Origin: G963662265 sp963668545
Lineage (GTDB): Bacteria; Spirochaetota; Spirochaetia; CADAEX01
DNA: 64,000 nt
Assembly: GCA_963668545.1 (NCBI GenBank)
Contig: OY764868.1
Coordinates: forward strand, 496,001 to 560,000
Direction: 5' to 3'
Under the pieces are notes generated by a model. The model made no database searches. It was not told where the DNA came from and saw only the letters and a program-made list of their open reading frames with translations. This document shows, piece by piece, positions 44,221 through 53,415 of this stretch. The position numbers and the translations under genes were made by a program. Each line of letters starts with the position of its first letter. Positions within the stretch are counted from its first letter, which is position 1.

Positions 44221-46523
44221 TGGCTGATAACAGAAAGATAGCAATTGTAGGAAATCCCAACTGCGGGAAGACAACCCTGTTCAACGGGCTGACCAACGGA
44301 CATGTGAGAACCGGAAACTGGCCTGGTGTTACTGTAGAGAAACTGGAAGGCACTATTTCATATCAGAAAGATAATATTACAATAGTTGACCTTCCCGGTA
44401 TTTATTCATTTTACGCCACCTCTGAAGATGAAAGGGTTGCAAGAGATTACATCCTTTCGGGGGAATCTGAATTTATTATAAATATTGTTGATGCAAATAA
44501 TATTGAAAGAAACCTTTATTTAACAACTCAGCTCCTTGAGATGGAAGTCCCTGTATTTGTCATTGTTAATATGGCGGATATTGCAGAAAAGAATGGTGTT
44601 TCAATAGATGCTGACAAGCTTTCAAAAGAATTATCAGTTCCTGTAATTGCAGTAAGTGCTGTAGATAAAAGTGATGTGGCGGAGGTAAAGCAGAAGCTGT
44701 ATAGCTATCTGTCAGATTATTCAGTATCTAAAAATGTTGTTGAATATCCCAATGAAGTTGAAGATGTCATAAAAGAATGGGAAGCGGAAGTTTCAAATGC
44801 CAGTTCAAGATCTTCAAGATGGACAATTCTCAAGATACTTGAAAATGATAAAAATGTAACAGCAGATGTTGTCGGCAGGACTTCCCTTACAGAAGAAAAA
44901 ATTCTTGAAAAAAAAGAGAAGCTTCGGAGAATCCTCGGAGAATCTCCTGATATTATCCTTGCAGATTACAGATACGGATATATAAAGGGAATTCTCAAGA
45001 GTGTTCTGAAGAGAAAAGATGAAAAAATCAGGATAACAGAATCAATAGATAAAATTGTGCTTAACAGATTCCTTGGAGTTCCTGTGTTTTTTGCTGCTCT
45101 TTACCTTGTTTTCTGGGTGACAAATACTGTGGGAGGAGCTTTTATCGATTTTTTTGATATTCTGTTCGGTACAGTATTTGTAGATGGATTCGCTGCTGTT
45201 CTCGGGTCAATCGGATCTCCTGAATGGCTTATAACGATTCTTGCAGGCGGCATCGGGGCAGGTATCCAGACAGTTTCAACATTTGTGCCGATAGTGTTTA
45301 TGATGTTCCTCTGTCTTTCTGTCCTTGAAGTATCCGGTTATATGGCACGGGCTGCTTTTGTAATGGACCGTCTTTTAAGAATGATCGGCCTTCCGGGAAA
45401 GGCATTCATACCAATGCTTGTAGGCTTCGGATGCACTGTGCCTGCAATTATGGGTACCCGTACAATAGAGAGTAAAAGGGACAGGATAATGACACTTTTT
45501 ATGGCCCCTTTTATGTCATGTGGCGCAAGGCTTCCTGTTTATGCCCTTTTTGCAGCAGTTTTTTTTCCTGACTCAAGGGGTACAATGGTTTTCATGATTT
45601 ATTTTGCAGGAATTGTGCTTGCTGTTCTTACAGGGCTCATGCTTAAAAAAACACTTTTCAAAGGGGATGCATCTTATTTTATCATGGAACTTCCTCCGTA
45701 TCATGCTCCTAAATTAAAACATGTTATGTCTCATACATGGATGAGGCTTAAGCATTTTGTAATAAGGGCAGGGAAGGTTATTACAATAGCTGTTCTTGTA
45801 TTGGCATTTCTCAATTCACTGGGTCTTGACGGTTCATTCGGGAATGAGGATTCAGATAATTCAATTCTGACCAGGATTGGAAAAGGTCTTACCCCGGTTT
45901 TCGAACCGATGGGAATTGAAAAGGAAAACTGGCCTGCAGTTGTAGGGCTTTTTACAGGGCTCTTTGCAAAAGAAGCGGTTGTCGGGACCCTTGATGCTCT
46001 TTATTCCCAGATTGAAGCATCTGAAGAAGCGGCAGAAGAGGGTGGTGATGAAGAAGGCTTTGATTTCCTGGGAGGAATTGGAGAAGCTTTTGCATCAATA
46101 CCTGAAGCTCTATCAGGAGTAGGGGGAGGTCTTTCCGATCCACTCGGGACAGGGCTTATCGAGGAGACTGATGATGAAGCGCTGGCTGAGGAAATTGGTT
46201 CAAGTTCTGATACTTTCGGAATTATGGGAAAATACTTTACAAAAGGACCAATGCAGGTTTTTGCATACCTTCTGTTTGTCCTGATCTATTTTCCATGCCT
46301 TGCTGCTTTCGGCGCAATTATCAAGGAAGGGGGGAAGTTTTTCGGTACCTTGATTACCTGTTATCTCACATTTCTCGCATGGATAGTTGCGACGCTTTTC
46401 TACCAGGTTACTGTCGGGCACAGCATCCTGTGGATTGCTGTTTCCATTGCATTCCTTGCTGCAACAGTTATGATTTTCAGATATCTCGGAAACAATAAAA
46501 AGGTCAGGGTTATGGTATCGTGA
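44220..46523 (+). CDS. feoB: Ferrous iron transporter FeoB
   Basis: A 767-residue inner-membrane Fe(II) transporter. The N-terminal G domain has GNPNCGKTT (G1, about residues 11-19), DLPG (G3, about 58) and NMAD (G4, about 118). The membrane part has two Gate regions, the first with VGFGCTVPAIMGTRT and its conserved cysteine (about 405). An acidic, glycine-rich insertion of about 70 residues (about 597-670) lies between the two Gate halves, longer than usual, probably cytoplasmic or periplasmic linker. A terminator follows at once. Confidence 0.93.
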   Translation: MADNRKIAIVGNPNCGKTTLFNGLTNGHVRTGNWPGVTVEKLEGTISYQKDNITIVDLPGIYSFYATSEDERVARDYILSGESEFIINIVDANNIERNLYLTTQLLEMEVPVFVIVNMADIAEKNGVSIDADKLSKELSVPVIAVSAVDKSDVAEVKQKLYSYLSDYSVSKNVVEYPNEVEDVIKEWEAEVSNASSRSSRWTILKILENDKNVTADVVGRTSLTEEKILEKKEKLRRILGESPDIILADYRYGYIKGILKSVLKRKDEKIRITESIDKIVLNRFLGVPVFFAALYLVFWVTNTVGGAFIDFFDILFGTVFVDGFAAVLGSIGSPEWLITILAGGIGAGIQTVSTFVPIVFMMFLCLSVLEVSGYMARAAFVMDRLLRMIGLPGKAFIPMLVGFGCTVPAIMGTRTIESKRDRIMTLFMAPFMSCGARLPVYALFAAVFFPDSRGTMVFMIYFAGIVLAVLTGLMLKKTLFKGDASYFIMELPPYHAPKLKHVMSHTWMRLKHFVIRAGKVITIAVLVLAFLNSLGLDGSFGNEDSDNSILTRIGKGLTPVFEPMGIEKENWPAVVGLFTGLFAKEAVVGTLDALYSQIEASEEAAEEGGDEEGFDFLGGIGEAFASIPEALSGVGGGLSDPLGTGLIEETDDEALAEEIGSSSDTFGIMGKYFTKGPMQVFAYLLFVLIYFPCLAAFGAIIKEGGKFFGTLITCYLTFLAWIVATLFYQVTVGHSILWIAVSIAFLAATVMIFRYLGNNKKVRVMVS

Positions 46524-46528
46524 ATAAT

Positions 46529-46572
46529 ATCTGTATGGGGGCATTGCTCTCCCCATGCAGATGATTTTTTTT
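46529..46572 (+). terminator. Intrinsic terminator after feoB
   Basis: Arms ATCTGTATGGGG and CCCCATGCAGAT (one mismatch) enclose a 10-base loop and are followed by eight T residues at 46565-46572. It separates feoAAB from the next, separately controlled unit. Confidence 0.88.
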
Positions 46573-46580
46573 AATCCAGA

Positions 46581-46598
46581 AGTTAGTTATAACTAATA
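46581..46598 (+). promoter_or_regulatory. TTAG-N6-CTAA operator before the DUF2023-DUF2325 gene
   Basis: TTAGTTATAACTAA (46583-46596) is a perfect 14-base palindrome of the same form as the feo operator. It lies 22 bases before the start codon and directly after the feoB terminator, so this gene has its own regulated promoter. Confidence 0.6.
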
Positions 46599-46617
46599 AA
46601 GTTATAGAGGATGAATT

Positions 46618-47586
46618 ATGAAAATTTTTATGCACCATATATATGAGTACAGAAAGGGATTGAGAAAAATGGTCCTGTATACAGGACCTTCAGGAGAAAG
46701 AGCCGGTATTGTGGAGAAACTGGGAAAACATGAAATCAGCTATATTATCTCTGATGTTTCTTCTGAAAAAATCAATGTCTTTTTCGGAGCTGAAGAATGC
46801 ATAGGTGTTCTGAAGAATTTTAATACTCTTGAGCTTGATAAACTGTCTGCTGCTGAGGATTTTATTCTGGGGTCAATGCTGGGATATGATCTGATCATAC
46901 AGTGCCGGAGATTCCTGAAAAGGGGGATTTCTAAAAATACCTCAGCTGATAATAAATCCCTGTATAAGGAAAATGTTAAAATGCTGGAAATGGAAAAAAT
47001 CAGAAACAGCCGGCTTGAGAAAGATATTGAGGGGAAAATATTCATTTTAAACAAATATGAGAAGGATATCAGGGATTTGAACAGGCGGGTTGAAGAGCTT
47101 GAATTAAATGAACTGCTTTTGAGGGAAGAGATTGATAAACAGCAGTTTGGGGATTTTCCAGATACAGCAACGGATGGAAGAGGGATTATTTCAGATTGTG
47201 ATGAAGAAGATGAGGAATGCGGCTGCTTTGATATGGATAAGTGCAGATACAGGGAAGAAGTTGATTCTATCAGGAGTACTGTCAACCTGGAAAACCGAAC
47301 TTTTCTCCTGGTGGGAGGGAGAAAAAAGCTTAAAGAGTACTGCAGAGAAATTGTTGAATCAGGAGGCGGGATTTTCATGCACCACGATGGAGGAATGGAG
47401 GATTCAAAGAAGAAACTCCCCTCAGCTGCTCTAAAGGCTGATGTTGTTATCTGTGCTCTCGACTGCATAAGTCATTCAGCCTGCAGGTCAATGAAGAAAA
47501 TCTGCAAAAAAGAAAATAAAAACATTCTTTATTTAAAGAATACATCTGTAAATACATTAAACGAACAGATAAAGGCTGTCTGCTGA
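46618..47586 (+). CDS. DUF2023-coiled coil-DUF2325 fusion protein
   Basis: A 322-residue protein in three parts. Residues 1-105 match DUF2023 (MKIFMHHIYEYRKGLRKMVL, then FFGAEECIGVLKNF and LGSMLGYDLIIQC). Residues about 120-185 are a coiled coil. Residues about 230-322 match DUF2325 (FLLVGGRKKLKEYCREI, FMHHDGGMED, CALDCISHSAC). A cysteine cluster (ECGCFDMDKC, about 200-209) joins them. Both domains are of unknown function. Its place between feoB and a flavodoxin gene, with a shared operator, points to iron metabolism. DUF2023 proteins are usually small and separate, so the fusion is notable. Confidence 0.7.
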   Translation: MKIFMHHIYEYRKGLRKMVLYTGPSGERAGIVEKLGKHEISYIISDVSSEKINVFFGAEECIGVLKNFNTLELDKLSAAEDFILGSMLGYDLIIQCRRFLKRGISKNTSADNKSLYKENVKMLEMEKIRNSRLEKDIEGKIFILNKYEKDIRDLNRRVEELELNELLLREEIDKQQFGDFPDTATDGRGIISDCDEEDEECGCFDMDKCRYREEVDSIRSTVNLENRTFLLVGGRKKLKEYCREIVESGGGIFMHHDGGMEDSKKKLPSAALKADVVICALDCISHSACRSMKKICKKENKNILYLKNTSVNTLNEQIKAVC

Positions 47587-47655
47587 CAGCAGGTCATAAA
47601 TAATGAAAAGGCTGTACAGAAAAATACCGCCTTTCAATTAACGGGGGTTTTAAAA

Positions 47656-48150
47656 ATGATTGGTATTATTTACGGTTCTTCAACAGGAAATACAGAAAGG
47701 GCTGCATGGCTGATTGCCGAAAGGATAATAAATTCAGAGGTCAGAAATGTTTCAGGAATTGATGCTTCATATATTGATAGCTGCTCATCTCTTATTCTCG
47801 GATCATCGACGTGGGGATCCGGTGATCTTCAGGATGACTGGGAATCCGGAATCAATGTTCTGAAAAAATGTGATCTTTCAGGGAAAAAAGTTGCTTTATT
47901 CGGATTCGGAGACCAGGAAGGATGGGGTGATACTTTTGTGGATGCAATGGGAATTATTTATGAAACTGTTGTTGAGGCAGGAGCGCATATAGTGGGTAAA
48001 TGCAGTACAGACGGATATTCATATACATCATCAGCTGCAGTTATCGACGGGGAATTTGTCGGGCTTCCGCTTGATGATGATAATCAGCCGGATCTTACCG
48101 GGAAGCGAATTGGTGAATGGACTGAAATGATAAAAGATATGTTGAAGTAA
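47656..48150 (+). CDS. Flavodoxin
   Basis: A 164-residue flavodoxin. The FMN phosphate loop GSSTGNTE lies at residues 8-15, the WGSGDLQDDW loop at about 55 and GFGDQEGWGD at about 84, both typical of FMN-binding turns. It likely replaces ferredoxin under iron limitation. It follows the DUF2023-DUF2325 gene by 69 bases and is probably in its operon. Confidence 0.9.
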   Translation: MIGIIYGSSTGNTERAAWLIAERIINSEVRNVSGIDASYIDSCSSLILGSSTWGSGDLQDDWESGINVLKKCDLSGKKVALFGFGDQEGWGDTFVDAMGIIYETVVEAGAHIVGKCSTDGYSYTSSAAVIDGEFVGLPLDDDNQPDLTGKRIGEWTEMIKDMLK

Positions 48151-48269
48151 TCATTATTACATTAATATATCTTTTGTAATTGTAACTCTCTTGGGTGTGA
48201 AATATGATTCAGATCTTTTTACTGATGGCAGTTGATTCTGGCGGAGGGACTATTTTACAGGAGTAAGAT

Positions 48270-48617
48270 GTGTTTAAAGAAATGCTTCTTGCAAGCATTG
48301 CGTTCGGATTTTTTGTTGTTTGTCCCCGGATGGCAGGAATGCTTCCGTTGATAGCAAAAAATACCCAGTCCTCACTATTGCTGATTGTTTTGGCTGGTAC
48401 TGCTTGCTCAATTCCCCTTTTATTTCTTATGGTCTATGTCTTCGGGAAGTTTGGAATTATGGGAGCTTTATTAATCTGTGTTTTAACAGACTTGTTCGCT
48501 GCAATGATGATGGGCGGCATTAATATTAAAGCTGGATTTGAGACATTTATTATTGCTTTGTTTGTTATAGCGGGGGTTAAATTGGCCCCGATAATTGTGA
48601 ACAGCATAATAAAATAG
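48270..48617 (+). CDS. Small four-helix membrane protein
   Basis: A 115-residue protein, nearly all hydrophobic, with about four membrane helices and no charged active-site motif. I do not recognise the family. It starts at GTG 48270 with CAGGAG upstream; the ATG two bases earlier is in another frame. It is 27 bases before the ChaN-like gene and probably co-transcribed, so it may be a membrane partner in heme or metal handling. Confidence 0.6.
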   Translation: MFKEMLLASIAFGFFVVCPRMAGMLPLIAKNTQSSLLLIVLAGTACSIPLLFLMVYVFGKFGIMGALLICVLTDLFAAMMMGGINIKAGFETFIIALFVIAGVKLAPIIVNSIIK

Positions 48618-48644
48618 TCTGGAATAAGGATAAGGAGTATAAAA

Positions 48645-49532
48645 GTGTTTTACAGGTTATTTTTATCAGTTTTTTGCATATCTGCAGTTTGTCCTTGTGT
48701 TTCAAACGCAAAAGATTTATATGCATTTTATGATATTGAAGGAAAAAGTGTTGGATATTCAGAAATTATTGATGATATTGCCAGTTGTGATTTTTTCTTT
48801 TTCGGTGAATTGCACAATAATCCTGTATCCCACTGGCTTGAATTTGAAATTACAGAAGACCTATATAAAGCCCAAAAAGATATTGTTCTTGGAGCAGAAT
48901 TCTTTGAAGCTGATAATCAGCTAGTAATTGATGAGTATTTTTCGGGAATAATTGATGAAAAGCGGTTTGAGGAAAATATGAGGCTGTGGCCGAATTATTT
49001 GACTGATTATAAACCTGTAGTCACTTTTGCCCGTGAAAAGGGGATCAATTTTATTGCAACAAATATTCCCAGGCGTTACGCTTCATTTGTAAACTACAGG
49101 GGTCTTGATTCTCTTAATTCTCTAAGTGATGAAGCGAAGAAATATATACCCCCTTTACCTGTCCTGTTTGACAGGGATCTTCCATGTTACAAAAAAATAT
49201 CCGAAACTTCGATGGGAAAAAAGCTGGAAAACATGATCGGATCAGAAAAAAAGCTTTATCTTGCAGAAGCACAGGCAGTTAAGGATGCCGCAATGGCATA
49301 TAATTGTGTTGAAAACCGCAGAGAAGGGGAATTGTTCATCCACTTTAACGGTTCCTATCATTCAGATAATCATGAATCAATCATCTGGTATATTAATAAA
49401 CAACTTCCCGGTGTAAGGATAAAGACTCTTTCAACTGTTTTACAGTCGGATGTAGGAAGTCTTGAAGCGCAGTATCTGGGAAGGGGTGATTACATAGTTG
49501 CGGTTGATGAAAATGCTGCAACTACATATTGA
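48645..49532 (+). CDS. ChaN/Tiki-superfamily protein, probable heme-binding
   Basis: A 295-residue exported protein with a signal peptide (about residues 1-22) and a ChaN-like domain. FFFGELHNNPVSHWLEFEI (about 50-68) is the family's GExHxNPxxH motif, and LFIHFNGSYHSDNHESII (about 228-245) holds the late histidines. ChaN proteins bind heme and are found in iron-regulated loci. Here it directly precedes the heme operon. The start is GTG 48645 after AAGGAG. A terminator follows it. Confidence 0.8.
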   Translation: MFYRLFLSVFCISAVCPCVSNAKDLYAFYDIEGKSVGYSEIIDDIASCDFFFFGELHNNPVSHWLEFEITEDLYKAQKDIVLGAEFFEADNQLVIDEYFSGIIDEKRFEENMRLWPNYLTDYKPVVTFAREKGINFIATNIPRRYASFVNYRGLDSLNSLSDEAKKYIPPLPVLFDRDLPCYKKISETSMGKKLENMIGSEKKLYLAEAQAVKDAAMAYNCVENRREGELFIHFNGSYHSDNHESIIWYINKQLPGVRIKTLSTVLQSDVGSLEAQYLGRGDYIVAVDENAATTY

Positions 49533-49562
49533 AAAGAAAAAAGATGTTATTAGTTAATTATG

Positions 49563-49590
49563 TATCTGTCTGAAAACAGATAGTTTTTTA
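49563..49590 (+). terminator. Intrinsic terminator after the ChaN-like gene
   Basis: A 7-bp stem TATCTGT/ACAGATA with a 6-base loop is followed by six T residues. Confidence 0.75.
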
Positions 49591-49634
49591 TGTGTTCTTG
49601 TCAAAATATCAGGCAGGGAACATTTTGTCCACAT

Positions 49635-49671
49635 AATTAGTTGTGTCAAATTAAGTGAGATATAACTAAAT
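49635..49671 (+). promoter_or_regulatory. Two tandem TTAG-N6-CTAA-type operators before the heme operon
   Basis: AATTAG-TTGTGT-CAAATT (49635-49652) differs from the feo dyad at one position. A second, weaker site with core TGAG-ATATAA-CTAA (49656-49669) follows 19 bases on and overlaps a possible -10 TATAAC (49661-49666). Together they would control the nine-gene operon that starts at 49778. Confidence 0.5.
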
Positions 49672-49777
49672 AGAAATGTTTAATTAAGTGCTAGAACGAA
49701 ATGATGGATGTAAAAAAGTTTTATTTAATATTTTCTGTAATTGTCTTTCTATAAAACGTTTTAAAAAGGAGAAACAA

Positions 49778-51871
49778 GTGTCAGGTAAACTAAAGTTGAC
49801 AGCATCAGTTTTGTTGTTATTGGTTTCATTATTTATCCATGCTGAAGAAAATAAAGAAGCAGAAAAAATTGAAGAAGTTATTGTTACAGCATCAAAAAAG
49901 GAGAAAAACATTCAGGATGTTCCTGTATCTGCTGTCATAGTGGATGAAAAAGAGGTTGAAGAGACCCCTGCCCAGAATATAGCGGAAATATTGAGGGATA
50001 TACCGGGTGTTGAAATTGCAACAACAGCTTCAAACGGTATGAAATATGTATGCATAAGGGGAGAGAGCAGCAGAAGAACACTTCTTCTTATTGATGGTCA
50101 GCCTCTGTCGCTCCAGAAATCAATGGACGGCCCCATGGCAATGCTTGGAAAATCCCAGATTGAAAGAATTGAGGTTGTTAAGGGCCCTGTTTCTGTCCTT
50201 TACGGATCAGAAGCTATAGGCGGTGTAGTTAATATTATAACAAAGAAAGGCGGGGACAAGCCGTTCGGCGGAAGTATTAATTACAGCTATGATACAGCAA
50301 CCAAAGGTTTCAGGGGCGATAATGTTATTAACGGGAATGTAAACGGTATTGAATATACATTCACATACGGGCTTTCACGATATGATGATACAGAAACCCC
50401 TGATGGTACTCTTGATAATAATGGTGATGACAGGCTCTCCGGCACAGGATCAGAGAGTGATGAATACAGTGCATATCTCGGTTACAAAAATGATAAATTC
50501 CATACCGGAGCAAAATTTGAAGTATATCAGAGCGAGTATGAGGTTTATACAGACCTGGAAGAACTGGGTTTTCCTGCGGGACCGATTCAGGATATGAGTA
50601 TGGATATTCCGGGGTCTGACAGGACAAAAGGTTCTGCTTTTATAAAGCTGTTCGACCTTAATGATTTTATCCCTGTTGTCAGCTTTGATACGTATTATCA
50701 GTATACAGAAAGGGATTTTGATATTTTCATGGATTATTATATGTATCAGAATCCTCCCGGAATGGTTGTTATGGATTATACAAGCCGGACTGCAACATGT
50801 AATAAACAGAAAACATTAGGTGTGAATTTACAGAGTGATTTTGCTTTCGGCCGGCACTATGTTGTATCCGGTTTTGATTTCAAGAGGGATGATATTGACG
50901 GTACCGAGAAATCATACATATATGAAGGGGCAGTAGTCCCTGCATCCAAGGTTGATGAAAAGTATGAATATGATTCATGGATGAATACTTATGCTTTCTT
51001 TCTTCAGGATGAATGGGAAGTTTTTGATAACTTTTCTGTAACAGCCGGGGGAAGATACACATTTGTTTCATCCGAGCTTGTTGATACAGATGATCCCGGT
51101 ATGACTCTCCAGGAGGGGGATTCAAATGACTGGAACCTTTCATTCAGCCTTGCATCCATATATCATGTTACTGATGATTTTTCTGTAAGGGGAAGTTACG
51201 GCTCAGGATACAGGCACCCCAATCTTGTTGAGCTTTATATAGGAGCTCCGGCTCATGGTACAGGCTCAGCTCTTGCAGGGAATCCTGATCTTGACCCTGA
51301 AACATCGCACTCTTTCGAACTTGGGTCAAACTATGATGGTGAATACTTCTATGCAGACCTTGCAGGATTTTTTACAACTGCAAAAGACTATATCTCAACA
51401 GATGATACAGAATACATAAATATCGGCGGAGCAGATACTTTCGGAGCTGAACTTTCTGTTGCGGTTGATACACACCTCTTTGGTATTACCCCGTATTCTG
51501 ATCTTACACTTCTCAGAAAGAAATATGATTACGGCAGCGGTAATGCTGTAGAAGATACATGGAAGAGCGGCGAGCCTCTTTTAAAAGGCCGGTTCGGTGT
51601 AAGACATGAGCAGAAGCTTGCAAAAGATGCTGTTCTTGACAGTGATCTTTATTCAAGGTTTGCGGCAAAATCAGAAACAGAGGATTCAAGCGGCACTGAG
51701 ACAGAAAGTGACGGGTGGATAACCCTGAACTTCAAGACATCTCTTTCATATAAAGATATGCTTAATGTTTATACAGGATTTACAAATATCCTCGATGAAG
51801 AATATGAGCCTGTAGGAGAACTTACAGCTCCCGGAAGGTCATTCTTCATCGGAGCGGGATACAGCTTCTGA
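49778..51871 (+). CDS. TonB-dependent outer-membrane receptor, probably for heme
   Basis: A 697-residue receptor. Signal peptide (about 1-23), then a TonB box (EEVIVTAS, about 32-39), a plug domain with RGESSRRTLLLIDGQPL and VLYGSEAIGGVVNIIT, and a beta-barrel ending in phenylalanine (FIGAGYSF). GTG 49778 is chosen because AAGGAGA precedes it; the frame back to 49688 adds 30 residues and spoils the signal peptide. The heme-receptor FRAP/NPNL motif appears as SGYRHPNLVELY followed by GNPDL. It overlaps the next gene by one base. The heme assignment rests on that motif and on the operon. Confidence 0.85.
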   Translation: MSGKLKLTASVLLLLVSLFIHAEENKEAEKIEEVIVTASKKEKNIQDVPVSAVIVDEKEVEETPAQNIAEILRDIPGVEIATTASNGMKYVCIRGESSRRTLLLIDGQPLSLQKSMDGPMAMLGKSQIERIEVVKGPVSVLYGSEAIGGVVNIITKKGGDKPFGGSINYSYDTATKGFRGDNVINGNVNGIEYTFTYGLSRYDDTETPDGTLDNNGDDRLSGTGSESDEYSAYLGYKNDKFHTGAKFEVYQSEYEVYTDLEELGFPAGPIQDMSMDIPGSDRTKGSAFIKLFDLNDFIPVVSFDTYYQYTERDFDIFMDYYMYQNPPGMVVMDYTSRTATCNKQKTLGVNLQSDFAFGRHYVVSGFDFKRDDIDGTEKSYIYEGAVVPASKVDEKYEYDSWMNTYAFFLQDEWEVFDNFSVTAGGRYTFVSSELVDTDDPGMTLQEGDSNDWNLSFSLASIYHVTDDFSVRGSYGSGYRHPNLVELYIGAPAHGTGSALAGNPDLDPETSHSFELGSNYDGEYFYADLAGFFTTAKDYISTDDTEYINIGGADTFGAELSVAVDTHLFGITPYSDLTLLRKKYDYGSGNAVEDTWKSGEPLLKGRFGVRHEQKLAKDAVLDSDLYSRFAAKSETEDSSGTETESDGWITLNFKTSLSYKDMLNVYTGFTNILDEEYEPVGELTAPGRSFFIGAGYSF

Positions 51872-53415
51872 TGTGTAAAAGATCAGCTGTTGCTTTAAGC
51901 TGGTCAGAGGAAGCTGTTTCTGAGCTCGGAAAGGCTCCGGATTTTGTTCAGCCTATGATCAGGGCTAAAGCGGAAAAATATGCTTTGGAAAAAAAAATTA
52001 CTACAATTACCACGGAGCTCCTTGCTGAGCTTCGTGGCGGTTTTAATGTTGTACACAATAAAAGTAACCTGTCAAAACATGCAGGTGTAGAAAGGTTTCA
52101 TGCGAATACAGGCGGTCTTCCTATCTATTCCGGATTTAACAGCAAGCCATCTGTTCATGCAGGTTCTTCAGGTAAGTCTCTTGATGAAAAAGATGCAGCC
52201 TCAGTCTCTGAGAAGCTTTTTGATAATTTACTGCCCGTAGAAAAGGCAGTTGCATATATACATATTCCTTTCTGCATAAAAAACTGTGATTTCTGTGCTT
52301 TCTACAGAAACAGGACAGATACAGACAGGATGGATGAGTATGCTGACGCTCTTGTTAAAGAGATCGAGATTACAGGAAAAAAGCTTTTATCTTCAGGATT
52401 TCTCCTTAATGCTGTTTACATAGGGGGAGGAACTCCTACTGATCTCTCAGAATTGAGTCTTGGAAAGCTTCTTGATGCTGTAAGGCAGTGGTATCCAATG
52501 GCAAATGACTGTGAGATTACAGTAGAGGGGCGATTATTCGGTTTTTCTGACAGAAAAATTGATGTATGCCTTGAAAAAGGTGTTAACCGTTTTTCTTTCG
52601 GTGTACAGAGTTTTGATACAGAACTGAGAAGAAGTGTCGGGCGGATCCTTTCCAGAGATAAAATTCTTGAAAGGCTTTCCTTTATAACATCACTTAATCA
52701 GGCAGCTGTGGCTGTTGATCTCATATATGGTCTGCCAGGACAGGGTCTGGAAGGATGGAAAAATGAACTTGAAACCTTGACAGAGGAAACATCTGTAGAC
52801 GGGTGCAGCATTTATCAGCTTAACCTTTTTCCCGGGACTCCTATAACTGAAAAAATCAGAGATGGGAGGCTTCCTCCTCCCGCTGATTTTAAACAGCAGG
52901 CTGATTTTTTCAGTTTTTCAAATACCTGCCTCTGCAGCAGCTCCGCTGTAAGGGCTTCTCTACGTCACTGGAAGTTCTCAATACGCGAAAGAAGCCTTTA
53001 TAATATTTATTCCAAATACGGATACACCTGTATTCCTTCAGGGTGCGGCGCCGGTGGCAATGTCGGAAATTACAGGCTCATGCAGGGGATGAGCCTTGAC
53101 AGTTATTTCAGACAGGTAGAACAGGGAAGAAAGCCTGTCGGAATGATAGCGGAAAAAGATCCTGATGATTTTCAATTCGGCAGAATAACCGGCCTGATTG
53201 AAGAGTTTTCAGGGTTCAGTTTGGACGACCTTCCCGGCCAGGACCCGGAAATAAAACCTGCTTTTTATGATCCGCTTTTTTCACAGTGGGAAAAGGCTGG
53301 AATGATTGTTTCAGATAAACAGGGAAAAATAAGGCTTACAGAAGCGGGAGAATTCTGGAACGTGAATATTGTCCAGAATATTATTGATTACTATAAATGG
53401 AAAAGAAATAGATGA
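51871..53415 (+). CDS. HutW-like radical SAM heme enzyme with N-terminal PCP_red domain
   Basis: A 514-residue protein. Residues 5-55 (LSWSEEAVSELGKAPDFV, then EKYALEKKI and ITTELLAEL) match the small PCP_red domain otherwise known from light-independent protochlorophyllide reductase. Residues about 125-510 are a HemN/HutW-type radical SAM enzyme with the cluster motif C135-x3-C139-x2-C142 and the VYIGGGTPT SAM-binding strand. ChuW/HutW enzymes open heme anaerobically to a linear tetrapyrrole and free iron. The fusion of a tetrapyrrole-reductase domain suggests help with substrate binding or product reduction. It overlaps both neighbours. Confidence 0.8.
   Translation: MCKRSAVALSWSEEAVSELGKAPDFVQPMIRAKAEKYALEKKITTITTELLAELRGGFNVVHNKSNLSKHAGVERFHANTGGLPIYSGFNSKPSVHAGSSGKSLDEKDAASVSEKLFDNLLPVEKAVAYIHIPFCIKNCDFCAFYRNRTDTDRMDEYADALVKEIEITGKKLLSSGFLLNAVYIGGGTPTDLSELSLGKLLDAVRQWYPMANDCEITVEGRLFGFSDRKIDVCLEKGVNRFSFGVQSFDTELRRSVGRILSRDKILERLSFITSLNQAAVAVDLIYGLPGQGLEGWKNELETLTEETSVDGCSIYQLNLFPGTPITEKIRDGRLPPPADFKQQADFFSFSNTCLCSSSAVRASLRHWKFSIRERSLYNIYSKYGYTCIPSGCGAGGNVGNYRLMQGMSLDSYFRQVEQGRKPVGMIAEKDPDDFQFGRITGLIEEFSGFSLDDLPGQDPEIKPAFYDPLFSQWEKAGMIVSDKQGKIRLTEAGEFWNVNIVQNIIDYYKWKRNR

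Noticed and set aside
48204..48266. A 20-codon frame just before the small membrane protein, as a possible leader peptide.
   Set aside because: No ribosome-binding site and no attenuator structure follow it.
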